Of a stretch of DNA of 64,000 nt, positions 36,141 to 46,202 are shown piece by piece. The stretch covers positions 3,880,312-3,944,311 of the forward strand of contig NC_092675.1 in assembly GCF_964355755.1 (NCBI RefSeq), written 5' to 3'. Numbering within the stretch: position 1 is the first letter of the stretch; each line of letters opens with the position of its first letter. Below the pieces are notes generated by a model. That model was not told the origin of the DNA and did no database searches. It saw only the letters and a program-made list of their open reading frames with translations. Position numbers and translations under genes: made by a program. Origin of the DNA: Antedon mediterranea (lineage: Eukaryota; Echinodermata; Crinoidea; Comatulida; Antedonidae).

Positions 36141-36407
36141 ATGATACAATGATAATAATGATGATGAAACAATGATAATAATGATGATGAAACAATGATA
36201 ATAATGATGATGAAACAATGATAATAATGATGATGAAACAATGATAATAATGATGATGATACAATGATAATAATGATGATGAAACAATGATAATAATGAT
36301 GATGATACAATGATAATAATGATGATGAAACAATGATAATAATGATGATGAAACAATGATAATAATAATGATGATACAATGATAATAATGATGATGAAAC
36401 AATGATA
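36141..36407. repeat. 23-bp minisatellite, ~11 copies
   Basis: The unit is ACAATGATAATAATGATGAT plus GAA or GAT, repeated with very few changes. Because 23 is not a multiple of 3, each strand cycles through all frames. The minus strand lacks stops in all three, which produces the three overlapping 84-102 codon frames seen there. These are not genes. Confidence 0.95.
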
Positions 36408-36414
36408 TTCTTTT

Positions 36415-36895
36415 ATTATAATTATTAGTCATGAATATAATGATCATAATTCAATATTCATATTAAGAATATGATAGAAATGAATATTCATATTATAATA
36501 ATTAATACTCAATGTATGAATGATGATTGAAATATATATACCTATGATGATTATAATTAATATTCATAGTATGAATGATATAATATAGTATAAATGATGA
36601 TCACAATAATTCATAGTATTAAAAATGATCATATATAAATAATGATACATTTATGAATAATGATTAAAATAATTAATATTCATACTATGAATAATGATCA
36701 CAATAAATATTCATATTATAAATAATGATCATAATAATTAATATTCATAGCATGAATAATGATCATAATCAATATTCATATGATAAATGATCATGATTCA
36801 TAGTATGAAAAGTGATATATAAATAATGATCATAATAATTAATATTTATAGCATAAATGATCGTAATAATTATTATTCATATTATGAATACAGCT
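36415..36895. repeat. degenerate palindromic AT array, ~35-50 bp unit
   Basis: Around a dozen diverged copies of AATATTCATA(T/G)TATGAATAA followed by TGATCATAATAATT. Each unit contains two self-complementary parts (ATTCATA/TATGAAT and TGATCA). It follows directly on the 23-bp array, with which it shares AATGAT-type words. Confidence 0.7.
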
Positions 36896-37503
36896 TAAAA
36901 CATCTAATGTCTCAGGTAATTTTTCATCCATCATTTCACTGTTCACATCAAAAAATGTAATATAAATTACAATTCTGTTTTCCTTAATGTATAAGAGCAT
37001 TCAACAAATTCCACTCCGAATTAATAATCATCAACATCACTACAGTAAATTGTATGCACATTAACCGTTGAATTCCGATCTTTTCCTTCAATTTTCTGTC
37101 AAGATTCTATTTTTGTTCATGAAATCACTCGTACACGGTAATCAACATATGTTTAACACGGCATCTATTTTGATTTTTGTACGCTTTGAAATACGTAAAT
37201 GATCGTAAAGAGGTCAAAATAGACTCCCATTATAGACATTGTAAACAATTTGACTTTAAATTTGGCCATGAACTACTATAGATTTGTTATTTTCTGTCTT
37301 GTCGTATCTTAAAGGGGAAGGGGTTTTGACATTCTTAAGATGACAAAAACGCATTTATCTTTTGATTTTTAGAAGATGGAGGTTAGTGGTAGTGCTTAAA
37401 TCTCTAATAATACAAGATGTAGATTTATGGTAAAAGCTATATGAAAAAAAACAAAGGCACTTAAAGAAAGAGATTGAAAACCAACACTTTTGAATGAAAG
37501 TAA
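36896..37503. other. AT-rich non-coding stretch
   Basis: Nothing recognised. Confidence 0.45.
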
Positions 37504-37581
37504 TTGTTCAAATGCTTTCTTGTATTACTTTTAGTATTAGACTTGTTCAAATGCTTTCTTGTATTACTTTTAGTATTAGAC
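37504..37581. repeat. 39-bp tandem duplication
   Basis: A 39-bp segment beginning TTGTTCAAATGCTTTCTTG and ending TTAGTATTAGAC occurs twice in direct succession with no difference. Confidence 0.92.
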
Positions 37582-38211
37582 TTGTGAAATTCTAAGACTG
37601 GTATACATATGTATGCTGATAATTTGAGTCATTGTTTGGATTCAACACTTCAATTTTTCTCTTGTCATTAGGTCTAAATTTAAAACAAAACTGCACTTTA
37701 CATTTTAAAAGTAAGGTTCTACTTATTGTTTAACTAATCAACTAATCAACTAATTATATTATATATATTATATTATAACTGTAACAGGAAAATATTTACT
37801 AATAGTATTAAATAGTATACCTGGAATGACAGTCTGATAATCATGATAAAATCAATAACTCAGCTTAAAAACACTATTTCTGCAATTGGTGTCGTTTAGT
37901 AAAAAAATGCATTAATTAAAAATAAAACATTAAACTATTATTATAAACCATAGATTATTAGTATCAACATCATTTTTCACATTTTTTAAATGCAGTTTGA
38001 GATCTTAAAAATTAGATTGAAAAAATGTAGGGATAGGTCTTTCAGCAAAATACATTGCTACATGTAAATTCTCCTACAATTAAAATAAATTCAACATTAA
38101 TGATTATGTCATCATCAGAAATATAGAAAAAAATTGATGTTTTTGGACTTGGAGTTAATTTTATGGCATTAAACATACCATACCAATGATATCTATGAAG
38201 TACCATAGAAC
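37582..38211. other. AT-rich non-coding stretch
   Basis: Nothing recognised. Confidence 0.45.
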
Positions 38212-38470
38212 TAAATTCAATCTAATAGGTCTCCTGTCGCAACAAGACCTTTAATTCTCTTTGGATAAATAAAGAGTGTAATAGCCAACAACCTAACATT
38301 TTGCAGAGACAGTTTGTGTACGACAGTAGGATGTACGAAGAAATGATAATTTCCCTCAGGATTCTGAATTAATGAGAAACCTAAGAACAGAGCAGCTGAG
38401 ACGGAATTCGGCTTAGATTTGAACCTACTTACCACGCATGAAAGAAAGGCACTCAACCAATGCATCATAA
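38212..38470 (-). mobile_element. near-complete tRNA-derived SINE
   Basis: Minus strand: GCATTGGTTGAGTGCC (A-box region) and AGTAGGTTCAAATCTAAGCC (B box) are about 35 bp apart. A unique body of about 190 bp follows (CTCATTAATTCAGAATCCTG, GTACATCCTACTGTCG, ATGTTAGGTTGTTGGC), ending GTCTTGTTGCGACAGGAGAC. The length and plan fit a SINE. The minus ORF 38217-38468 is its translation. Confidence 0.6.
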
Positions 38471-39230
38471 ATCAAGGTAAATTCATAATTGTGTTATCTA
38501 TTCGCATTATTTTCAATATAGAGCAAATATGGAATGGATGTTTACAACTAGATTACGAAGCAGAAACATAAAAAAATCAACGGTCTTCCTTTTAATTCCA
38601 GCGATAACCTTTAAAATGAGGCAACTAGGAGCTATTAAAATAAACTTAATTACATTTGATGATAAAATTCATCTTAACGAATGCAATAAAATAAAAATAC
38701 ACACGGACTATTTAAAGTACAGCATATTTATTCTAAATGTAAATTTTTTCTGTTTTATGTCTGTAACCATGATTAAAAATCCAAAGATAATATATTTATT
38801 ATAATTTAGTAATTATTTTTATACAATGTATTTTGATAAACATATGAAGTTTTCATTGGCTCATTAAATTAGGTTGACTCCAAATGAAATAGCTTACCCC
38901 CTCTATATAGAAAGGAAAGTTCAATATAAGTTCACTTGTGAGAGTTTTGGTTTTATATCCTGGCCTCTGTATCATCTTTTCTAAAATATTCAGCAATGTA
39001 TATATCTCTCCATAAAAGCATCTTACTTTTCAAACATTAAATTAAGTATTACCGTAGTATGGTTTGAGATAAAGAGAAAGAACCTGTCAAAACGTTATGG
39101 GTGCATTCAAACTTATTTAGTTATGGTACTCCAATTAAACTACAGTATGAAAGAATTCTACCTTTCAATCTATTTCATTATATACCGTACAAAGTTTTGT
39201 TTAGATTTTACTTCAATGGCACTACCACTA
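38471..39230. other. AT-rich non-coding stretch
   Basis: The plus frame 38529-38804 is Lys/Ile/Asn-rich without motif. Nothing supported. Confidence 0.45.
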
Positions 39231-41037
39231 TAGCCTACCTTGCTTGTATACCAGTGTGTAGGCCCAGTAACTAATGCGGTCTAGGCCAAGCAACTAATGC
39301 GGTCTTTAATGAGCACTAGCCTACCTTGCTCGTATACTAGTGTATAGGCCAAGCAACTAATGCGGTCTTTAATGAGCACTAGCCTACCTTGCTCGTATAC
39401 CAGTGTATAGGCCAAGCAACTAATGCGGTCTAGGCCAAGCAACTAATGCGGTCTTTAATGAGCACTAGCCTACCTTACTCGTATACTAGTGTATAGGCCA
39501 AGTAACTAATGCGGTCTAGGCCCAGCTACTAATGCGGTCTTTAATGAGCACTAGCCTACCTTGCTCGTATACTAGTGTATAGGCCCAGTAACTAATGCGG
39601 TCTAGGCTAAGCAGCTAATGCGGTCTTTAATGAGCACTAGCCTACCTTATACTTGTATACTAGTGTATAGGCCCAGTAACTAATGCGGTCTTTAATGAGC
39701 ACTAGCCTACCTTACTCGTATACTAGTGTATAGGCCAAGTAACTAATGCGGTCTAGGCCAAGCAACTAATGCGGTCTTTAATGAGCACTAGCCTACCTTG
39801 CTCGTATACTAGTGTATAGGCCCAGTAACTAATGCGGTCTAGGCTAAGCAACTAATGCGGTCTTTAATGAGCACTAGCCTACCTTGCTCGTATACTAGTG
39901 TATAGGCCAAGCAACTAATGCGGTCTTTAATGAGCACTAGCCTACCTTGCTTGTATACTAGTGTATAGGCCCAGTAACTAATGCGGTCTAGGCTAAGCAA
40001 CTAATGCGGTCTTTAATGAGCACTAGCCTACCTTGCTCGTATACTAGTGTATAGGCCAAGCAACTAGTGAGGTTTTTAATGAGCACTAGCCTACCTTACT
40101 CGTATACTAGTGTATAGGCCCAGTAACTAATGCGGTCTTTAATGAGCACTAGCCTACCTTACTTGTATACTAGTGTATAGGCCCAGTAACTAATGCGGTC
40201 TTGGCCTAGCTACTAATGCGGTCTTTAATGAGCACTAGCCTACCTTACTTGTATACTAGCGTATAGGCCCAGTAACTAATGCGGTCTTTAATGAGCACTA
40301 GCCTACCTTACTCGTATACTAGTGTATAGGCCAAGTAACTAATGCGGTCTAGGCCAAGCAACTAATGCGGTCTTTAATGAGCACTAGCCTACCTTACTCG
40401 TATACTAGTGTATAGGCCAAGTAACTAATGCGGTCTAGGCCCAGCTACTAATGCGGTCTTTAATGAGCACTAGCCTACCTTGCTCGTATACTAGTGTATA
40501 GGCCCAGTAACTAATGCGGTCTAGGCTAAGCAACTAATGCGGTCTTTAATGAGCACTAGCCTACCTTGCTTGTATACTAGTGTGTAGGCCCAGTAACTAA
40601 TGCGGTCTAGGCTAAGCAACTAATGCGGTCTTTAATGAGCACTAGCCTACCTTGCTTGTATACTAGTGTGTAGGCCCAGTAACTAATGCGGTCTTGGCCC
40701 AGCTACTAATGCGGTCTTTAATGAGCACTAGCCTACCTTACTTGTATACCAGTGTGTAGGCCCAGCAACTAATGCGGTCTTTAATGAGCACTAGCATACC
40801 TTGCTCGTATACTAGTGTATAGGCCAAGTAACTAATGCGGTCTAGGCCAAGCAACTAATGAGGTCTTTAATGAGCACTAGCCTACCTTGCTCGTATACTA
40901 GTGTGTAAGGCAAGCAACTAATGCGCTCTAGGCCCAGCTACTAATGCGGTCTTTAATGAGCACTACCCTATTTTTGTTTTTATGTTAGTGTATAGGCCAA
41001 GCAACTAATGCGGTCTTAATAAGCACTAGCCTACCTT
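39231..41037. repeat. compound satellite, 63-bp and 23-bp modules
   Basis: Two modules share the start CTAATGCGGTCT. The long one (63 bp) continues TTAATGAGCACTAGCCTACC, then TTGCTCGTATACTAGTGTAT and AGGCCAAGCAA. The short one (23 bp) goes straight to AGGCCAAGCAA. They alternate mostly as 63+23 (86 bp), with some units lacking the short module. I count about 23 occurrences of GAGCACTAGC. Copies differ by a few substitutions (CAAGCAA/CCAGTAA/CTAAGCAA, TGCTCG/TACTTG). The last two units are the most diverged, as expected at an array edge. No frame is conserved. Confidence 0.97.
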
Positions 41038-42090
41038 ATCTAATTAAAGAAATGCATGAGGATGATCATTTGAAATCAACAGTGGAATAATTATAGAAAA
41101 TGCGACTGCTGAAGGACAAACACAAGAGTCTTCCCATGGGATGTCGTGATGGCTGATTGTCAGAAATACACATTTTTGTAAATCTGGAATTTCTTTCTTT
41201 AATGTTTCTTACACACTTTACAGATTTGTGTATTCATAGTAAATTTTTCATTATTCTATGCATAGACACAGACATATTAAGTGAAAGTTGTGCAATAACT
41301 TTCTGAGATTAACGAATCCATCGTTGGCTTTACAATATTTATGTGAATTGATCAATCTTTATATTTGTTTTTGTCATATTGTCAATGATACGTTCTAAAA
41401 AATAATTGTTTAGCTATCGCTTGTTCTCATTAAAATACAAGTTTACCAAAGACCCTTTAATTAAGAGAAGAATAAGATCAGAAAATGGAATTAATTTGTA
41501 ATGTAATTTGATTCTTTTACCCTCTGGACAAAATCACAGTAGGCCTACTTTAATGCATTGAGCAAGTAGTTTGCACATGACAAACTTGGGCTACCACAAT
41601 TAATATTTATCCATGAATCCTCTACTTTAATTATATATACAACTTTCAATTAATTAGCCTATATATCTTGAAACCAGAAATGAATTAATTTAATGATATA
41701 TAACAGCCTTGAATTGATTAACCTGATTGGTTTACACACAGAAGTTGACAAAGTAACCATAAATCAATACATTTCTCAGCAGAAAAAAAAAGTAACAATA
41801 AACTGCGTACTAGCGTCAATATGTTTTGTACAATAACTTATATATCTACTTGGTGGCGTAACAATTTGTAAAATGTAATTAGAGGCATTGTTGGGTAACA
41901 CCCCTTAGCTGAGTGAGTGGTAAAGGGTTATCATAATGTTCTTAGTGCAATGTGATTTTTAATGTTTAGTCAAAAAATTTGAAAAAAAATGGATGCTTTT
42001 CAAATGGTGCTAGCCACTTTCTTCGAATTTTGTTCCTTCAAATGTTAACATTTCTACTAAGAAAATGAACCTGAACATCTAGTCTAATTT
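41038..42090. other. AT-rich non-coding stretch
   Basis: Nothing firm. CCCTTAGCTGAGTGAGTGG near 41904 looks A-box-like but has no B box. Confidence 0.4.
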
Positions 42091-42204
42091 CAGCTTAGGG
42101 AGTGGAGTTGAAAGAGTTGTTAGTTACAACCCTGACACTTCGTCAGGATTGAACCCGGAACCTTGGGATTAGAAGGCAAGCGCCACCAAGCTACAGCTCC
42201 ACTA
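42091..42204 (-). mobile_element. tRNA-derived SINE, same family as 3093-3225
   Basis: Minus strand: TGGAGCTGTAGCTTGGTGGC (A box), then CCAAGGTTCCGGGTTCAATCC (B box), then GTCAGGGTTGTAACTAAC and a 3' end CAACTCCACTCCCTAAGC. It shares head, body and end with the copy at 3.1 kb but has a single B box and an extra stretch (AACTCTTT) near the 3' end. Confidence 0.62.
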
Positions 42205-42227
42205 CTGTTAAAATACACTCATAACTA

Positions 42228-42290
42228 ATATTGTTTCAGAGACAGGATTTGAACCAACAAGCCTTAAACACAGCAATGTCACTTAACTTT
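42228..42290 (-). mobile_element. possible second tRNA-like head
   Basis: Minus strand: AAGTTAAGTGACATTGC could be an A box. CTTGTTGGTTCAAATCCTGTC contains a perfect B box. It lies only about 25 bp from the SINE at 42091-42204 on the same strand, so this may be a dimeric or nested insertion. Confidence 0.32.
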
Positions 42291-43417
42291 AAATCATAAT
42301 TTAGAATATAGAAATTCATTAATTTTCTTGTGTTTTACTTCTAATTGTTCTCAGCTCATTCAAAGGCTATACATTCTCACCTTTAGCCTACCAAACATTA
42401 TTAATGTGACAGTGGTCAGATTGAAAACAAACATAAATGCTAAGACTATTAATTCAACTGCAATCATTAAAGATGAGCAAACATTAATGATGTGAAAACA
42501 TTAGTGATGAATGGGGTTATTTGCAAAGCATGTTCTATTTACGTTTATCAGTGTACATGTCCATCTTCACAAATGTACATTTACTTGGAAAATTTATTAC
42601 ACATATTATCGATGCTAATATTAATTTGATTGAGAAAAAACATTTTTGGTGTCTAGTTTCTATGATAGGTTTCTGTGTCGTAGTTTCTATCTGTTATGAG
42701 CTGACAATAGACATATTGCAGCCATGCAATATAATTTCACAATTGATTAAATCTCTGCGAGTGTAAAAGTGCACATGGTAATAAGAATACTTTTAATAAT
42801 ACTGTAATAATTTTTTTAATAAATTTGATTTTTTAGTTAGATACAAAAACACTACATTGATTAAAGTAAGAAAAAGTACAATGCTTTATCTAAAAATAAC
42901 TATGTAATCATGTCAAAATTCAAGGTTTATTAAAATGGTTTTATATCTCTAGGCTTTTATTTAGGTGTTAAAAAGAAAATACTAATAATATTTTAAGTTA
43001 GTTTGTATTTATTTCATTATAATCTAATAACGGAACAGCTTGATTTTTTAATAAATAAATACAAAATTTAAAAAATTAAATAAATAAAAATTAAGTAACC
43101 AAAGATGAAATATTCCATGGCAAACATTTATTTCTTAAAATCAACCATACATTCATTTTAAAACTATTAAATATATTTATCATAGCATCATCGTATAAGC
43201 ACACACTGTATTCTATAACTGTACAGATTTTTTTTTCCATTTAGAAAAGTAAAAATGTTCAAAACAACAATAAGGATAATATGACAATTGAGAAGCGAAG
43301 TAAGCACCTAAATGCTGTTAATAACAATGCTCAATTCATCCTTGAGGGTGAATATTTTGGATAACAATATGAATTTCAAGCCTTGAGGAATAATTATGTC
43401 TACCAGTGTAAATTGAA
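42291..43417. other. AT-rich non-coding stretch
   Basis: The plus frame 42521-42766 is hydrophobic without a recognisable family. Nothing supported. Confidence 0.4.
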
Positions 43418-43594
43418 TTACTCTTTGTCGATGCGCCAGTATAAATGTTGGTACTCTACGATGCTACATCCAATGTTCGTTATCAGTCCAAGGTTGTCTT
43501 ATGGTCTCACAGTAGCAATGCTTTCAGTGTTGTTATCGCAAAGATCAAAGAGAGAGTTATTTGTTGATGGGACAATGCTAGTCAAAGTAATTGC
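43418..43594 (-). pseudogene. decayed open frame, unidentified
   Basis: On the minus strand, after a possible acceptor (AACCTGACAG), one frame reads 31 codons (AITLTSIVPSTNNSLFDLCD, then NNTESIATVRP) to a TAA at 43499-43501. The same frame then continues for 26 more codons (DNLGLITNIGCSIVEYQHLY, WRIDKE) to the next TAA. Composition is protein-like on both sides of the stop. A possible donor (GCTACT/GTGAGA) just before the first stop would alternatively make it an 84-bp exon. The plus ORF 43383-43670 is antisense to it. No family is recognised; it could be transposon-derived. Confidence 0.25.
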
Positions 43595-44459
43595 CTGTCA
43601 GGTTAATATCTTTCCACTTAACATATCAAAGGCAAAAGAAACCAGAAATTTATCTTATGTGATATCTTAACATATTAAACGTAGATGCAATGGAAATTTA
43701 TTAATGTTACTTTTCATTATCGGGAAATGTATATGAAATTCTAATTTTTGAGTTGAACAAGATGGCGCGATGGTAAGAAATCAGAGAGAAAATATCAGGC
43801 TGTGTTGTGTTGATTGTGTGATAAGAAAGATATGTTTATATCTTTGTTGCATCATTGTTGGTCCTGTGAAAAAAATTGGTATATTATAAAATAGGAAATT
43901 ACAAATATTTGGAAAAGATCAAGATCCCACAATGGAAATGTTGCTGTTTGTGTTTAGTGGATTATAGGCTTACAAAAGTGTTGTTGCCAGAGGGAAGAAA
44001 ATAACTCTTTGCTGGGATGGGATGTGTCTCCCCACTACCTCTTATCAGGCTACAGGCTTAAATTAAACAAGACATTTTACTCTCATTGCCACACACTTTT
44101 GTCCAATAGATGGTCACAAACTGTATTAACCAATTGTTAAATATAAAAGCCTCATTTCATACAACCTTTATTTCCATTAAAATAAAGGCATTACATTATC
44201 AATAATAACAATAAAGTATCAAAACATTAATGAAAATATCTACTTTGAAAAATCTATGTGGCTTATTAAAACAACACTGTCGTCGGTAATTGTCTCCCTA
44301 ATAACCAAACATCACTCATAAAAAGAATGATATATTTGCAAGAAATTAAATCAATATCACTTGTAATTATTCAAATGTGAATATAGAACACCTTAATGTT
44401 GATGAGAAAATGATTTACTAAGGTGAGAAATCTGACATTCTGAAGGATTTTGCCCCCAG
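43595..44459. other. non-coding stretch with an ATG-donor motif
   Basis: At 43758-43778 AAGATGGCGCGATG is followed directly by GTAAGA, like a very short first exon in a YY1-type context. No continuing exon was found. The rest is unremarkable. Confidence 0.25.
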
Positions 44460-44525
44460 GACAAAATGTCTTAAGGAAATGGGAACATGACTATTATGAA
44501 TTATGCTTTTACTGATTTCAACCAG
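44460..44525 (+). other. candidate non-coding exon with strong splice sites
   Basis: AAGGATTTTGCCCCCAG is a strong 3' splice site, and 66 bp later AACCAG/GTAAGAT is a near-consensus donor. All three frames contain stops, so if it is spliced it would be an untranslated or lncRNA exon, or would end a reading frame. Splice-site pairs of this quality do arise by chance. Confidence 0.2.
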
Positions 44526-44542
44526 GTAAGATGACAAGTGTG

Positions 44543-44657
44543 TGAGTCACAAAGTACTTTGACAAGGATTAAATAAGTATAATAATAATATTACATTATA
44601 TGTACTAATGAAAAAATAGTAAACCATTGGGTTAGTTGATGACAAGTACATGACTCA
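44543..44657. promoter_or_regulatory. two AP-1 type sites in a diverged direct repeat
   Basis: TGAGTCA (44543-44549) and TGACTCA (44651-44657) both fit the AP-1 consensus TGASTCA. Each sits in a copy of a diverged repeat about 108 bp apart (GATGACAAGTG.. and GATGACAAGTA..). Sites seven bases long are weak evidence alone. Confidence 0.22.
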
Positions 44658-45160
44658 CACATTAGTTTGGCTAGAATTAGATAAAGCAATAATCTTAATC
44701 TTAAAATTGCTACACAGCAATCGGTTTACTGGTTCTTTGACAGTCAGCTTTTAAACCGTTTACGGTTTTATGTCTGGACCAGAAAACTATAAAATAATTT
44801 TCTCCTAATCATAGAAACAGGTCTTTTCGTGAAGGAAAATTGTAAAGGACTGTAAAGGACCTAGTCCAAATGTCCTTGTTTATTTATTTCCTCTTTTAAA
44901 ATGTTATTAACAAAGAAACAGTAAAGTAATAGTGAATATTTAATGTTATTATTAATCTGTATCAATTAACTTCTACAAATACATTTAGTGATTATAAATG
45001 AGTAGGACCAAATTAATTAATTACAATCAATAAACCAATATTTACTATTGGTACAAATGATTTGTTAGATAAGCAATTACAATTATCATTTTATTTGCAC
45101 TAATAATAATAAGTACACTAATATAAAATATAGTATATCATGCAGCGCTCTCTATCGTTG

Positions 45161-45168
45161 TGACGTCA
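45161..45168. promoter_or_regulatory. CRE-like TGACGTCA
   Basis: A perfect 8-bp palindromic cAMP-response-element consensus in a GC-richer context (GCAGCGCTCTCTATCG before it). It is duplicated at 45761-45768 by the 600-bp tandem copy. No gene start is visible nearby. Confidence 0.25.
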
Positions 45169-45248
45169 CACCGTGATACTCTATATCATTGGATCATTAA
45201 ATGATAAATATATAAGATAATTATAAACCATGATACATTTTAAGTTGT

Positions 45249-45345
45249 CTTAAGTTCTTTCTATACTATCAAACTAACACAAAAAGTTTGATGTGCCCAA
45301 ATATGGTAGTGATATGCTTAAATATGGTAGTGACAGAAGACAGGA
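45249..45345. mobile_element. CArG-bearing MITE, copy 4 (right end missing)
   Basis: The left end TAAGTTCTTTCTATACTATC and AAACTAACACAAAAAGTTTG match the family, with a perfect CCAAATATGG at 45297-45306 followed by a mutated second box. The expected right inverted repeat is absent, so the copy is truncated. Confidence 0.62.
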
Positions 45346-45848
45346 GATGGTTTTAGAATACTGTTAGTGAAGCCACGCTCTGATCAGAGTTTGCTTTGAC
45401 GACGACGGAATAAAATATGTACAGATTAAAATGCATATACAGGATTTACAAAATACAAAAATAATAAGAGAATAAAATGCATCAGGTGTTCCCAGATGTT
45501 CCAAAATACAATTATTGAGATCAGGCAATATTGGAAAATAAAAGTGCCAGGTACTTTAGGCATTTAACATTAGTAAATTATTGAGTCACTAGTACATTAG
45601 AATAGGACCAAATTAATTAATTACAATCAATAAACCAATATTTACTATTGGTACAAATGATTTGTTAGATAAGCAATTACAATTATCATTTTATTTGCAC
45701 TAATAATAATAAGTACACTAATATAAAATATAGTATATCATGCAGCGCTCTCTATCGTTGTGACGTCACACCGTGATACTCTATATCATTGGATCATTAA
45801 ATGATAAATATATAAGATAATTATAAACCATGATACATTTTAAGTTGT

Positions 45849-45945
45849 CTTAAGTTCTTTCTATACTATCAAACTAACACAAAAAGTTTGATGTGCCCAA
45901 ATATGGTAGTGATATGCTTAAATATGGTAGTGACAGAAGACAGGA
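45849..45945. mobile_element. CArG-bearing MITE, copy 5 (duplicate of copy 4)
   Basis: Identical to copy 4 because it lies in the second half of the 600-bp tandem duplication. CArG box at 45897-45906. It is not an independent insertion. Confidence 0.62.
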
Positions 45946-46202
45946 GATGGTTTTAGAATACTGTTAGTGAAGCCACGCTCTGATCAGAGTTTGCTTTGAC
46001 GACGACGGAATAAAATATGTACAGATTAAAATGCATATACAGGATTTACAAAATACAAAAATAATAAGAGAATAAAATGCATCAGGTGTTCCCAGATGTT
46101 CCAAAATACAATTATTGAGATCAGGCAATATTGGAAAATAAAAGTGCCAGGTACTTTAGGCATTTAACATTAGTAAATTATTGAGTCACTAGTACATTAG
46201 AA

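Larger units (their letters stand above)
45003..46202. repeat. perfect 600-bp tandem duplication
   Basis: 45003-45602 and 45603-46202 are identical over 600 bp as far as I can read. The junction sequence is TTAGAATAGGACC. The unit carries half of a CArG-bearing MITE, a TGACGTCA site and a TGAGTCA site. Complete identity means a very recent duplication or an assembly artefact. Confidence 0.98.

Noticed and set aside
38217-38468. 83-codon minus frame
   Set aside because: Coincides with a SINE having A and B boxes.
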